55,804 bases of DNA from contig JAAYCT010000002.1 in assembly GCA_012729635.1 (NCBI GenBank), positions 1 through 55,804 of the forward strand, written 5' to 3'. This document shows positions 17,002-26,400 of this stretch, in pieces (position 1 is the stretch's first letter; every line of letters begins with the position of its first letter). The notes under the pieces are model-generated. The model did not search any database, had not been told where the DNA came from, and worked only from the letters and a program-made list of their open reading frames with translations. The position numbers and the translations under genes were made by a program. This stretch comes from Clostridiaceae bacterium (GTDB lineage Bacteria; Bacillota; Clostridia; Saccharofermentanales; Saccharofermentanaceae).

Positions 17002-17718
17002 GTGTTTGATTTTGGCATATTTCCGGAAACGATGACGGAGAGCTTTATTATTCGGGTTCTTTTTGCGGCGCTTCTCGGCGCGTTGATCGGACTTGAGCGC
17101 GATATTCGCGGCCGTTCGGCCGGCCTTCGAACCAACATCCTCGTGTCCGTCGGGTCTTCGGTATTTATGCTCCTGTCGATCGGGCTCGCGGTCCGGTGGC
17201 TGGAGTCATACCCGGGGTCCGCCGCCGCGGATCCGACCCGGATCGCGGCGCAGATCATCACCGGCATCGGTTTCATCGGTGCCGGCGCAATTATCAAGTA
17301 TAAATTTTCCGTTCAGGGATTAACGACGGCTGCTTGTCTGTGGACCACCTCCGCAATCGGCATGGCATGCGGCGCGGGCTTTTTCGAACTCGCGATTCTG
17401 GCAACCCTGATCGCAATCTTTGTTCTGACCATCCTTAACCATGTCGAAAAGCTCTACTCAAAGGACAATTACCGGATCATAAAAATTACGGTACATAAAG
17501 ATGTCGCCATCATCAAGCTGATTGAACTGATACACAAACAGGATATCCGCGTTCTTCATTACGATGTCGAAAAAGACTACGAGCACGGCACGGTGGCGAT
17601 CACGGCCGAGGTCAAATTCCAGAACAAGAATTCCGACGACCGGATGGCCGAAGCGGTGATTGCCGCACTCGAAAAGAGTGAAATCCCCGTCACGAATGTT
17701 CACTGGCGGCACCAGTAA
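17002..17718 (+). CDS. MgtC/SapB-family membrane protein
   Basis: A 238-residue protein with about five N-terminal helices and a soluble C-terminal ACT-like domain. Typical MgtC segments are LLGALIGLERDIRGRSAGLR and GIGFIGAGAIIKYKFSVQGL, the latter followed by TTAACLW. The C-terminal part (IKITVHKDVAIIKLIELIHK onward) is the variable regulatory domain. MgtC proteins are linked to magnesium limitation and membrane homeostasis. Translation starts at GTG 17002, shown by GGAGGAG at 16991-16997. Its stop is only seven bases from the convergent kdgK end. Confidence 0.85.
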   Translation: MFDFGIFPETMTESFIIRVLFAALLGALIGLERDIRGRSAGLRTNILVSVGSSVFMLLSIGLAVRWLESYPGSAAADPTRIAAQIITGIGFIGAGAIIKYKFSVQGLTTAACLWTTSAIGMACGAGFFELAILATLIAIFVLTILNHVEKLYSKDNYRIIKITVHKDVAIIKLIELIHKQDIRVLHYDVEKDYEHGTVAITAEVKFQNKNSDDRMAEAVIAALEKSEIPVTNVHWRHQ

Positions 17719-17725
17719 GCAGCCT

Positions 17726-18751
17726 CTACCGCACCACTCTTCCGGACCCGTCGCCGCCCAGGAGTGCCCGGACCTCGGCGACACTGACGCGATTAAAGTC
17801 CCCGTTAATGGAGTGCTTGAGACAACTCGCCGCGACGGCGAACTCAAGCGCTTCTGCGTCTGTTTCGAAGGAGAGGAGCCCGTAGATCAGGCCGCCCGAA
17901 AAGGAGTCGCCCCCGCCGACACGATCGACGATGTCGCGGATCTCGTATTTGTGGCTTAAGAGGAATTCGGTTCGGTTATTCATACAGGCCGACCAGCCGT
18001 TACTGTCGGCGCTTTCGCTCTCGCGGAGGGTGACGGCGATTTTTTGAAGGTTGGGGTAATCCGATAAGACCCTTTCGGTCAGAAGTCGAAATTTTTCCGT
18101 GTCGAGTTCGCCGGACTCGACGTCGACGGCGGTCTCGATTCCGAGAGCCTTCTGGCAGTCTTCTTCGTTGGCGATCAGGACGTCAACGAAGCGGACCAGA
18201 TCGGGCATGACTTCCTGCGCGGTTTGACCGTATTTCCAGAGGTTTTTGCGGTAATTAAGGTCCAAGGATACGGTAATTCCCTTGTCCTTGGCGATGCGAA
18301 GGGCCTGAAGGGTCAGGTCCGAGGCTCCTTGGGAAAGGGCGGGTGTGATGCCGGTCACGTGGAGCCAGTCGACACCCGAAAAGGCGGCGTCCCAGTCGAT
18401 ATCGCCGACAACGGCTTGAGCGATCGAAGAACCTTCACGGTCGTAGACGACCCTGCTCGGACGCTGATTGGCGCCGGTCTCGAGGTAGTAGATGCCGAGC
18501 CGGCCCGGACCGCGGAGGATTTTTCCGGTGCCGACGCCGAAACGGCGGAGCTCGCCGAGGCAGGCGTCCGCAACGGAGTTTTCGGGCAATATCGTCAGAA
18601 ATTCGGCGGGGATGCCGAAGTTACTGAGCGAGACCGCGACATTGGCCTCGCCGCCACCGAAGGTCGCCTCGAAAACGGGGCTCTGGAAGAAGCGCAGGTG
18701 CTCGGGGGTCTTGAGGCGGAGCATGATCTCGCCGAAGGTCAGTACGGTCAT
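17726..18751 (-). CDS. kdgK: 2-keto-3-deoxygluconate kinase
   Basis: KdgK phosphorylates 2-keto-3-deoxygluconate to KDPG, the step before aldol cleavage in uronate breakdown. The 341-residue protein has the PfkB signatures [15 protein letters not shown] and [19 protein letters not shown], the latter with the catalytic aspartate. Substrate is assigned from family resemblance and from the KDPG aldolase gene 61 bp upstream on the same strand. The ATG at 18751 has GGAGGA eight bases away, so I prefer it over the longer frame. It is the second gene of an eda-kdgK operon. Confidence 0.88.
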   Translation of the reverse strand: MTVLTFGEIMLRLKTPEHLRFFQSPVFEATFGGGEANVAVSLSNFGIPAEFLTILPENSVADACLGELRRFGVGTGKILRGPGRLGIYYLETGANQRPSRVVYDREGSSIAQAVVGDIDWDAAFSGVDWLHVTGITPALSQGASDLTLQALRIAKDKGITVSLDLNYRKNLWKYGQTAQEVMPDLVRFVDVLIANEEDCQKALGIETAVDVESGELDTEKFRLLTERVLSDYPNLQKIAVTLRESESADSNGWSACMNNRTEFLLSHKYEIRDIVDRVGGGDSFSGGLIYGLLSFETDAEALEFAVAASCLKHSINGDFNRVSVAEVRALLGGDGSGRVVR

Positions 18752-18812
18752 TTCGGGGTCCTCCTGTTTTTTGCGCAAACGCGCTCCGGCGCGTTTGCTG
18801 TTTTCGGGTGTT

Positions 18813-19475
18813 TCACGGCGTGATTCTTATATTCGATATCTCCTGTTTCGTATGCGCTACGCTCGCCGATGCCTGTCTCGCGAACTCCGTGATCCGTTCG
18901 TAATTTCCCTCAGCGATGTCCGCGGACGTGCACAGCCAACTGCCGCCGACGGCGAAGATATACGGCTGAGAAAGATAGGTCCCGATATCGTCCGGGCCGA
19001 TTCCGCCGGTCGGGACAAATCGGATGTTACGAAAAACGCTCGCCAGGCCTTTTATCGCCGGGAGTCCGCCGTAGAGGTTGGCGGGAAAAAATTTAACGAT
19101 CGTCAGGCCGCGCGACAGGGCGCGCATGATTTCGGTCGGCGTGACACAGCCGGGAATGACCGGTATGCCCTCCGAGACGCAGTAAGCGACGACGTGATCG
19201 TCGTAGCCCGGCGACACGATAAAGCGCGCGCCCGCTTCCTTGGCGCGGACCGCCTGCTCGACGGTTAAGACGGTCCCCGCGCCGACCAGCATTTCCGGAA
19301 CCGATTCGGCGACGGCGCGGATCGCGTCCGCTGCACAAGCCGTCCGGAAAGTGATTTCCATCGTCCGGATCCCTCCCAGAAGAAGCGCTTTGGCAGTCGG
19401 CACCGCCCGTGAAGCATTCTCTATAACAACGACAGGAATGATTCCGGTACCTTCGAGCAATTCGGAAATATTCAT
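18813..19475 (-). CDS. eda: KDPG/KHG aldolase
   Basis: This 220-residue class I aldolase splits 2-keto-3-deoxy-6-phosphogluconate into pyruvate and glyceraldehyde-3-phosphate. The glutamate motif lies in [15 protein letters not shown] and [10 protein letters not shown] follows. The Schiff-base lysine is in [14 protein letters not shown], and the phosphate-binding loop in [10 protein letters not shown]. Length and motif order are standard for Eda. AAGGAG precedes the ATG. It is divergently transcribed from uxaC across a 212-bp control region that carries a CTAG-N4-CTAG site. Confidence 0.93.
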   Translation of the reverse strand: MNISELLEGTGIIPVVVIENASRAVPTAKALLLGGIRTMEITFRTACAADAIRAVAESVPEMLVGAGTVLTVEQAVRAKEAGARFIVSPGYDDHVVAYCVSEGIPVIPGCVTPTEIMRALSRGLTIVKFFPANLYGGLPAIKGLASVFRNIRFVPTGGIGPDDIGTYLSQPYIFAVGGSWLCTSADIAEGNYERITEFARQASASVAHTKQEISNIRITP

Positions 19476-19581
19476 AATTGTCTCCTTCGGGAGGATTGAA
19501 TCGATATCGGAAGGACCGGAAAATTGTCGATAATCCGTGGGGATTTCACCGGGGAAAAACCGGTCACACCGTTGATACCCA

Positions 19582-19634
19582 CTAGCATTCTAGCACAGGA
19601 GTGCCTTGTCTTACAGTACGGCATGCGATACTAT
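19582..19634. promoter_or_regulatory. Divergent eda/uxaC control region with CTAG-N4-CTAG site
   Basis: For uxaC, TTGTCT (19606-19611) and TACTAT (19629-19634) are spaced 17 bp. On the other strand a TAGAAT box (complement of 19587-19592) could serve eda, with no clear -35. CTAGCATTCTAG at 19582-19593 overlaps that box. The same spaced CTAG pattern occurs at the uxuA promoter and, with one change, at the ABC transporter promoter. This suggests one operator for the uronate genes. Confidence 0.6.
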
Positions 19635-19687
19635 TTGAATAGAATTCGCTTTACCACCGAAGCGATCCGGAAAGCTGGAGATTCACT

Positions 19688-21103
19688 ATGAGTGCGGTAC
19701 ACGCCTGTTCCGACCCCCCATTTCTCCTGAAGACCAAAACAGCGAAAGCGCTGTATGATCAATTTGCATCAAAACAACCGATCATCGACTATCACTGCCA
19801 CATCGATGCGAAGGAGATCGCGCAGGACATACGCTACGAAAACATCACACAGATATGGCTTCGACACGACCATTACAAGTGGCGACTGATGCGCGCGGCG
19901 GGCGTGGAGGAGCGGCTGATCACCGGTGACGCGACGGATCGGGAAAAGTTTGACGCCTGGGCGAAAACCGTCGGACGTGCGGTCGGTAATCCGCTTTTTC
20001 AATGGAGCCGTATGGAGCTCAAACGATACTTCGGATACGACGGGGTCTTGTCGGAAAAAACCGCCGACCAGGTTTGGGAACTCACCGAAGTTGCGCTCCG
20101 AAGGAAAGCAATGAGTGCCGTGGGGATTATTAAACAATCCAATGTGGAGCTCCTGTGCACGACCGATGATCCGATCGATACGCTGGTGTGGCACGGACAA
20201 ATTGACGAAAATCCGGAAATCCCGTTTCGTGTCCTTCCCGCATTTCGTCCCGATCGCGCCCTGAACATCGAAAAACCGGAATTTTTCGAATTCGTTGAAC
20301 AGATGGAGGATGCATGCGGCCATTCGATCCATTCGATCGAAGATTATTTTCGCGCGCTTCGGGTGCGCATGGAGTATTTCGCGGAAATGGGCTGTCGCAT
20401 CTCCGATCACGGTATGGAGCGATTTGATTTTGAGCCGGCACCGCGCGACACGATCAACCGCATTTTTCGTAAACGCTTGGCGGTCATGGCCGGAACGCTT
20501 CCCGAGGAGGAAATTCAACAATTTAAAACAGCGATGATGCTGTTTTTCGCGGAAACGGCTTCCGAACTCAAGTGGACGATGCAGATTCACATGGGCGCAA
20601 GAAGAGACAATAACACCGCGATGACTCAGGTGCTCGGGCCCAACAGCGGATTTGACTGTATTTCCGGAGGAGATATCATCCCCTCGCTTTCCCGGTTTTT
20701 GGATGAACTGAACAGCGGCGGGAAACTGCCGCGCATGATCCTTTACAGTCTGAATTCCAACGATGACGCGCTTCTGGACTCACTGGCCGCGTGTTTTGGA
20801 AAAGATACGGAGTCGGCGTGGATTACACACGGTGCGGCGTGGTGGTTCAACGATCACGAAAAGGGTATTCGCGAGCATCTCGCTTCCTTGATGAGTTCCG
20901 GTTATTTCCCGGCGTTTGTCGGGATGCTGACGGACTCGAGAAGCGTATTATCCTACGTCCGTCACGATTATTTTCGGAGAATTGTATGCGATGTTCTCGG
21001 ACAGACGGTCGAGGACGGTTTGTTTCCGGCGGATTCGATATTGCTCGGCGAAATCGTAAAGGATGTATGTTACCGGAACACGAAGCGGATGTTTGACGCA
21101 TGA
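19688..21103 (+). CDS. uxaC: Uronate isomerase
   Basis: UxaC converts D-glucuronate to D-fructuronate and D-galacturonate to D-tagaturonate, the entry step of the isomerase pathway. The 471-residue protein belongs to the amidohydrolase TIM-barrel family. The metal-binding HCH motif is in IDYHCHIDAKEI near the N-terminus. TMQIHMGARRDNNT and DSRSVLSYVRHDYFRRIVCD are typical family segments. The length matches. Its stop overlaps the start of the GH2 gene by four bases, tying that hydrolase to uronate release. Transcription likely starts from the promoter at 19606-19634. Confidence 0.95.
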   Translation: MSAVHACSDPPFLLKTKTAKALYDQFASKQPIIDYHCHIDAKEIAQDIRYENITQIWLRHDHYKWRLMRAAGVEERLITGDATDREKFDAWAKTVGRAVGNPLFQWSRMELKRYFGYDGVLSEKTADQVWELTEVALRRKAMSAVGIIKQSNVELLCTTDDPIDTLVWHGQIDENPEIPFRVLPAFRPDRALNIEKPEFFEFVEQMEDACGHSIHSIEDYFRALRVRMEYFAEMGCRISDHGMERFDFEPAPRDTINRIFRKRLAVMAGTLPEEEIQQFKTAMMLFFAETASELKWTMQIHMGARRDNNTAMTQVLGPNSGFDCISGGDIIPSLSRFLDELNSGGKLPRMILYSLNSNDDALLDSLAACFGKDTESAWITHGAAWWFNDHEKGIREHLASLMSSGYFPAFVGMLTDSRSVLSYVRHDYFRRIVCDVLGQTVEDGLFPADSILLGEIVKDVCYRNTKRMFDA

Positions 21104-24100
21104 CCGATATTCCCGAAGAAAAGGACGAAACACGAAATATGCGTGACGGGACCCGACGACACACCGTCTCCTTTAACCGGGGATGGTTATTCTGCATGAG
21201 GAATCCGGATGACCTTGAACCCGAAGAACCGCGCCCAGAGGCTTCGCCCCTTCCCTTTGCGTCCGAAAAGTGGCAGTCGGTCACGATTCCCCATGACTTT
21301 TTGATCGGCGATGTCCGAAACCTTTTTCGCTCGGCGATCGGCTGGTACACGAAATGCTTTTCGCACCGGATCATTCCGGGAAAAAGAGAATGGCTTAGCT
21401 TTGACGGCGTCTATATGGACAGCCGGGTCTATATCAACGGTCGCCCGGTATGGGAATGGAAAAACGGATACACCGGATTTATCGTCGACATCACGGATGA
21501 TCTTCGGGACGGTGAAAACACGGTTTGGGTGTCCTGTACCCATATTTCTCCGAATTCCCGATGGTATTCCGGGGCGGGCATTTATCGGAATGTTCGACGC
21601 ATTTCGGTTGATTCGCACCATATTCTTCCGAACGGAATTTACATCCATTGCACGGGGACCGGAAAAGAGGCGCGGGTTGAAATTGAAACGGCGGTTTCCT
21701 CGCCGGGCGTCGAAATCATGCATCGGATTATCGACTCCGCCGGATCGGACGTTGCTTCCGGCCGGGGCGGCTCGGACCAAACCCTGATGGTCCCGAATCC
21801 GAAGTTCTGGTCGCCGGAGGATCCGGTATTGTATACGCTGATGACCGAGCTTCGGGCGGACGGGCGGGTGACGGATCGGGTGGATACCCGCTTCGGCTTC
21901 CGTGAAACGCGTTTTGATCCGGACGAGGGATTTTTCCTGAACGGGAAACATCGAAAAATCAATGGCGTCTGTCTGCACCACGATCAGGGCGCCCTCGGCG
22001 CGGCGTTTCACGTCGCGGCCGCCCGGCGTCAGCTTGAAATCATGAAAGCGATGGGCGCCGACGCCGTCCGGTGTGCGCACAACCCAATGGCCCCCGAGTT
22101 TTACGATCTGTGCGATGAGCTCGGACTGCTGGTCATGTCGGAGCTGACCGATGTCTGGAAAAAACCGAAGACACGTTACGATTACGCTCGATTTTTTAAC
22201 GAATGGATCGAAAAGGATGTAAAGAGCTGGATCACCTCTGAGCGCAATCACCCGTCGATCATCCTGTGGTCGGTCGGCAACGAGATTTACGACACACACG
22301 AAAGTCCGGAGGGATTAAAGACGCTTCGGAAGCTGGAGGCGCTCGTACGGCAAAACGATCCGAAAGGAAACGCGCGTGTCACGTTGTGTTCCAACTATAT
22401 GCCGTGGAAAAATACGCAACGGTGTGCTGATTATATCAAGCGTATCGGATACAACTATTCGGAAAATTATTACGAATCGCACCACCTTGCGCACCCGGAC
22501 TGGATTATTTTCGGGAGCGAGACCGGATCGCTCGCGCAAAGCCGTGGGGTGTATCATTTTCCGCTTCGGGCTTCGGTTCTTTCGGACGACGATATGCAGT
22601 GCTCGTCACTCGGCAACAGTCGGACCAGCTGGGGCGCGAAATCCGCCGATGCCTGCATCATTGCGGAACGGGACGCCTCCTTTTCGCTGGGGCAATTTAT
22701 TTGGTCGGGGTTTGATTATTTGGGAGAACCGACGCCGTATCACAGTAAAAACTCGTTTCTCGGACTGGTCGATACGGCCGGTCTTCCGAAGGATATCTAT
22801 TATGCCTTTCAAGCGGCTTGGACCAATGCGCGAAAAACGCCGGTGCTCCATCTGCTCCCGCATTGGGACCATAACGAGGGGCAAATGATCGACGTGCGCG
22901 CATACACCAATTTATCGGCTGTCGAGCTTTTTGTAAACGGGGAGAGTCAGGGGGTAAGACAGATCGACCCTTTGCACGGAGAAAAGATCACCGTCGATTG
23001 GCGGGTCCCGTACGTCCCCGGTCATATCGAGGCGGTCGCGTACGACGAGAACGGTAATGTCGTCGTAAAAGCCCGGAGGGAGTCCTTCGGAGACGCGGCG
23101 GAAATCGTAATTGATGCGGAACAAACGGAGCTTCGGGCGGACGGAACGGATCTGCTTTTCGTCGTAATATCGGTCCGGGATGATCGGGGCATACCGGTCG
23201 AAAACGCAAACAACCGAATAAAGGTCACGGTGGAAGGTGCTGCGCGGTTGGTCGGGCTGGATAACGGAAACAGCGCGGATTTTGACAGCTTTCAGGGCGA
23301 TGAGAAGCGTCTTTTTTCCGGGAAACTGGTTGCGATTCTCAAGGCGGGGGCCGAGCCGGGACCGATTGTGATTCGGGTCTCTTCGCCCGGTCTTCCCGAG
23401 GCGAAACGGTCACTTCATGCAAAAAATAGCGAGGCACAGGCCTGCGCGAGCGAAGGAGAGGAAACCTCGGAGAAAAAAGAGATCTTCCCGGATTTTTCGG
23501 AAGCGGAAAGAACCCGTTCCGAGACGTCGGGCAAGCGTTCGGAGGTTGAAATTCCCGTCCGGAAAATCGAGCTTTGCGCGACACGTCTGCGGCTCTCTTC
23601 GGAAAATCCGACGGCCGATGTCCGATACGTGCTTCGGCCGGCCGAAAACACCTTTCCGGAGGTTATTTGGCGCGTGACGGATGAGCTCGGGATCGATTCG
23701 CCGATTGCCGAATGTGCCCCGATTCCGGGCGGCGTTCGCGTTCACGCACTCGGAGACGGGACCTTTGCGCTTCGCTGTGCAACCCGAAACGGCGGCGTGG
23801 ATATCGAGAGATATTCGGTACTCTTTTTTGAATCCACGGGACTCGGAGAACCGATGCTCAACCCGTACGGGTACATTTCCGGAGGCTTGTATACGCTTTC
23901 CGGGGGCGAGATCGGGAACGGGAATGAGCGGGGATTTTCGAGTGCGCGGGACGGGATCAGCTATGCGGGCTTTGAGCGGATTGATTTCGGCGGATTCGGA
24001 TCGGATGAAATGACGATCGACGTGTTTTGTCTCGACAGCGATCCCCTGCCGATTGAGCTGTGGGAGGGTGAACCGGAGCGGCGGGGAAGCCGGCTTATCG

Positions 24101-24636
24101 GGGAGCTTATGTACCACAAGCCATCGATCTGGAACACATACCGGGCGCAGACCTTTCCCTTACCGGAGCGAATTCGCGGAATCAAAACCCTTTGCCTGCG
24201 GTTTCCGCGGAAAGCGCATGTTCGCGGGTTCTCGTTCACCCGAAAAAACGGAGCATTCGAAAGAAGATATGCCGCCGAATGCGACGCGATTACCGGCGAT
24301 TCCTTCGAGCGCGGAGCGAAGGAAATTACATCCATCGGAAACAACGTGACCCTTATATTTTCGGAGATGGACTTCGGATCGGCCGGAGCCCGGGGCATTC
24401 ATATCACGGGAAGATCCGAACATAAAACAAACAGTGTGCAGATTCGGTTCCGATCCGAACAAAACGACAGCGAGCCGGTTCGGATTGTGGATTTTAATAG
24501 AGTCGACGAGCCGGGATATGCCGTACAAAAATTCGAGTTTGAACCCGTATTCGGAAAAAACGAGGTCTCCTTCATCTTCCTGCCGGGCAGCGCGTTTGAC
24601 TTCGAGTCCTTTCGGTTTATCCGAGGCGATTTATGA
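21100..24636 (+). CDS. Large glycoside hydrolase family 2 enzyme with C-terminal accessory domains
   Basis: The 1178-residue protein shows the GH2 order: a jelly-roll sugar-binding domain (about 20-170), an Ig-like domain (about 180-280) and a TIM barrel (about 285-590). A DUF4982-like domain and Ig-like modules follow, and the C-terminal part resembles a carbohydrate-binding beta-sandwich. The acid/base is E395 in LWSVGNEIYD and the nucleophile E474 in IIFGSETGS. There is no signal peptide, so it acts in the cytoplasm. The ATGA overlap with uxaC suggests a substrate that releases a uronic acid, such as a beta-glucuronide or beta-galacturonide. I do not see the NxK motif of classical beta-glucuronidases; YHSKNSF is near the expected place. 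A beta-galactosidase or other activity is possible. Confidence 0.8.
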   Translation: MTDIPEEKDETRNMRDGTRRHTVSFNRGWLFCMRNPDDLEPEEPRPEASPLPFASEKWQSVTIPHDFLIGDVRNLFRSAIGWYTKCFSHRIIPGKREWLSFDGVYMDSRVYINGRPVWEWKNGYTGFIVDITDDLRDGENTVWVSCTHISPNSRWYSGAGIYRNVRRISVDSHHILPNGIYIHCTGTGKEARVEIETAVSSPGVEIMHRIIDSAGSDVASGRGGSDQTLMVPNPKFWSPEDPVLYTLMTELRADGRVTDRVDTRFGFRETRFDPDEGFFLNGKHRKINGVCLHHDQGALGAAFHVAAARRQLEIMKAMGADAVRCAHNPMAPEFYDLCDELGLLVMSELTDVWKKPKTRYDYARFFNEWIEKDVKSWITSERNHPSIILWSVGNEIYDTHESPEGLKTLRKLEALVRQNDPKGNARVTLCSNYMPWKNTQRCADYIKRIGYNYSENYYESHHLAHPDWIIFGSETGSLAQSRGVYHFPLRASVLSDDDMQCSSLGNSRTSWGAKSADACIIAERDASFSLGQFIWSGFDYLGEPTPYHSKNSFLGLVDTAGLPKDIYYAFQAAWTNARKTPVLHLLPHWDHNEGQMIDVRAYTNLSAVELFVNGESQGVRQIDPLHGEKITVDWRVPYVPGHIEAVAYDENGNVVVKARRESFGDAAEIVIDAEQTELRADGTDLLFVVISVRDDRGIPVENANNRIKVTVEGAARLVGLDNGNSADFDSFQGDEKRLFSGKLVAILKAGAEPGPIVIRVSSPGLPEAKRSLHAKNSEAQACASEGEETSEKKEIFPDFSEAERTRSETSGKRSEVEIPVRKIELCATRLRLSSENPTADVRYVLRPAENTFPEVIWRVTDELGIDSPIAECAPIPGGVRVHALGDGTFALRCATRNGGVDIERYSVLFFESTGLGEPMLNPYGYISGGLYTLSGGEIGNGNERGFSSARDGISYAGFERIDFGGFGSDEMTIDVFCLDSDPLPIELWEGEPERRGSRLIGELMYHKPSIWNTYRAQTFPLPERIRGIKTLCLRFPRKAHVRGFSFTRKNGAFERRYAAECDAITGDSFERGAKEITSIGNNVTLIFSEMDFGSAGARGIHITGRSEHKTNSVQIRFRSEQNDSEPVRIVDFNRVDEPGYAVQKFEFEPVFGKNEVSFIFLPGSAFDFESFRFIRGDL

Positions 24637-26250
24637 CTTCAGGTATTTTTCGAGCACGGCGCGAACCGCACCCGGTCCGTGAAGCATCTCGGAAAACATG
24701 TTTTCAATCTTTTCCCCGAGCCCGCACTCGTACAGATCAATGATGAAAAGCGATGGGTCCGAAAGAATCGGACGAAGTCGGTTCCCGACGCTTTCGGGCC
24801 GCGGAAACTCAATGTCGCGCAAAAGCTCGGTCAACCGGGGCAGACGCGGGTCGGCACTTCGTTCCATCGGCAGTCCCGAGTCATCAATGCCCAAGAGATA
24901 ACGAATCCAGGCGGCGATGGTAAGTGGGATGAAGATCAGATCCGAAGCGTTTCGCGTATCGGATCGTACATAAGCAAGAATGGTTTCTCCAAAACGAATC
25001 GGGATTTTTTGACTGGTATCCGTTGCGATTCGCTGCGGCGCATCGGGAATATGCGGATTGGGAAGGCGCTCCTCGATGACTTCCCGCAGGAATTCCTCCG
25101 GTCGGAGAATCCCCGGATCGGAGACGACCGGAAGCCCCTCCGAGTAACCGATCCGTCTTACCAGCCCGGCCAGAAGGGGGTCCTTCATTTCGTCGGAGAT
25201 TCTTGTGAAACCGAGAAGACATCCGAACACCGCAAGTGCGGTGTGCAGAGGATTTAAGCACGAACAAACCTTCATTCGCTCCGCGCGCTCGACCGTCTCG
25301 CGATCACCGAAATACACACCGACCGCATGAAGCGGGGGCCGACCGTTCGGAAACGAATCCTCCAAAACCAAGTATCCGGGGATCTCCGCATTCACGAACG
25401 GCGCGATGTAGGTGCCCCTTCCGGTAATGACCGGAGCCATTCCGTCGATCCCGAAATCGGTCAGCAAAGAGAATACCTCGTCGGACGGACGGGGCGTGAT
25501 TTTATCAATCATGCTCCACGGAAACGAGACACGGGATTCGTCCGTCAGGTAATCGAGAAAGCCCGGATCGGTTAACCCCGACTCGACCCACGATCGGGCA
25601 ATCGCGGTCACGGAATCACGCAAAATCAGACCGTTATGACGCATGTTGTCCATACTCACGACGGCGATCGGACGACCGCCTTTTTCATATCGCTCGAAAA
25701 GCAACGTACAGAGAATTCCGATCAAGTGCTGAACCGAACCCGGTCCCGCCGCCATGTCACGGGCGACGTCGGGAAGCGGGGAACCGTCTCCGGCCCAAAG
25801 GGTGTACCCCTTTTCGGTCACGGTTAGGCTGATGATCGAAAGGGAAGGTCGGGCGGCGATTTCGCGAAGGCGCATAAGCCCCCCGGGACGTTCCGCATCG
25901 ACGGGGACGGACTCGGTCACGCTTCCCGGAATACGGAATCGAACGTCGCCGTCGGGCGAAAGGTCCGCCGAAATAAAAAGATTGTCGAAGGGGGTATATA
26001 CGGCGTCGATAATTTCCGGATCATAGGTTTCCGCGACGATAATGCCCCGGTCTGCGAGACCTTTTTCGAGCAAATCGTCCTGAATGCGGGCGATGAACGC
26101 ACGAAAAATGTTGCCTGCCCCGAAATGCAGCCAGAGCGGATCGGCTCCGGTTCGCCGGATCAGTGCATCACGGTCATAGCTCGGAACGATAAATCCTTTG
26201 GCTTCCCAAGGATCCCGGTTCTGAAAAAGGTCGGAATCGAAAGAATGCAT
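24631..26250 (-). CDS. uxuB: Fructuronate reductase (D-mannonate oxidoreductase)
   Basis: UxuB reduces D-fructuronate to D-mannonate with NADH. The 539-residue protein belongs to the mannitol dehydrogenase family. The N-terminal nucleotide-binding region shows WLHFGAGNIFRAFIARIQDD, and PIAVVSMDNMRHNG is a typical family segment. The catalytic lysine lies in the region MIDKITPRPSDE. Pathway assignment is secured by uxuA upstream on the same strand and uxaC nearby. GGAGG lies seven bases before the ATG. Its 3' end overlaps the convergent GH2 gene by six bases. Confidence 0.9.
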   Translation of the reverse strand: MHSFDSDLFQNRDPWEAKGFIVPSYDRDALIRRTGADPLWLHFGAGNIFRAFIARIQDDLLEKGLADRGIIVAETYDPEIIDAVYTPFDNLFISADLSPDGDVRFRIPGSVTESVPVDAERPGGLMRLREIAARPSLSIISLTVTEKGYTLWAGDGSPLPDVARDMAAGPGSVQHLIGILCTLLFERYEKGGRPIAVVSMDNMRHNGLILRDSVTAIARSWVESGLTDPGFLDYLTDESRVSFPWSMIDKITPRPSDEVFSLLTDFGIDGMAPVITGRGTYIAPFVNAEIPGYLVLEDSFPNGRPPLHAVGVYFGDRETVERAERMKVCSCLNPLHTALAVFGCLLGFTRISDEMKDPLLAGLVRRIGYSEGLPVVSDPGILRPEEFLREVIEERLPNPHIPDAPQRIATDTSQKIPIRFGETILAYVRSDTRNASDLIFIPLTIAAWIRYLLGIDDSGLPMERSADPRLPRLTELLRDIEFPRPESVGNRLRPILSDPSLFIIDLYECGLGEKIENMFSEMLHGPGAVRAVLEKYLKS

Positions 26251-26304
26251 GATGACCTCCGCGATTGGATTACTATGATTATCGCCCGATGTGTCGGATA
26301 GAGC

Positions 26305-26350
26305 AATAGGACCGACTACCCGGGGGAACGGTTGGGTAGTCGGCCTTATT
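26305..26350 (-). terminator. Strong hairpin between uxuA and uxuB
   Basis: CCGACTACCC (26312-26321) pairs with GGGTAGTCGG (26334-26343). The stem extends to AATA (26305-26308) against TATT (26347-26350), with two mismatched pairs. On the minus strand it lies after uxuA and before uxuB without a real U-tract. It may reduce read-through or protect the uxuA message rather than stop transcription fully. Confidence 0.5.
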
Positions 26351-26400
26351 GCCAGAGGGTGAAGGGGGGGTCCGAGAAGTGTGATCTAGGAGGAAAAGTT

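Noticed and set aside
21187-22299. 370-codon minus-strand frame inside the GH2 gene
   Set aside because: The plus strand has a full GH2 motif set; this frame shows no family features and no promoter or ribosome site.
21100-24636. Ordinary lacZ beta-galactosidase
   Set aside because: Domain order, DUF4982-like region and overlap with uxaC do not fit LacZ; specificity is left open instead.
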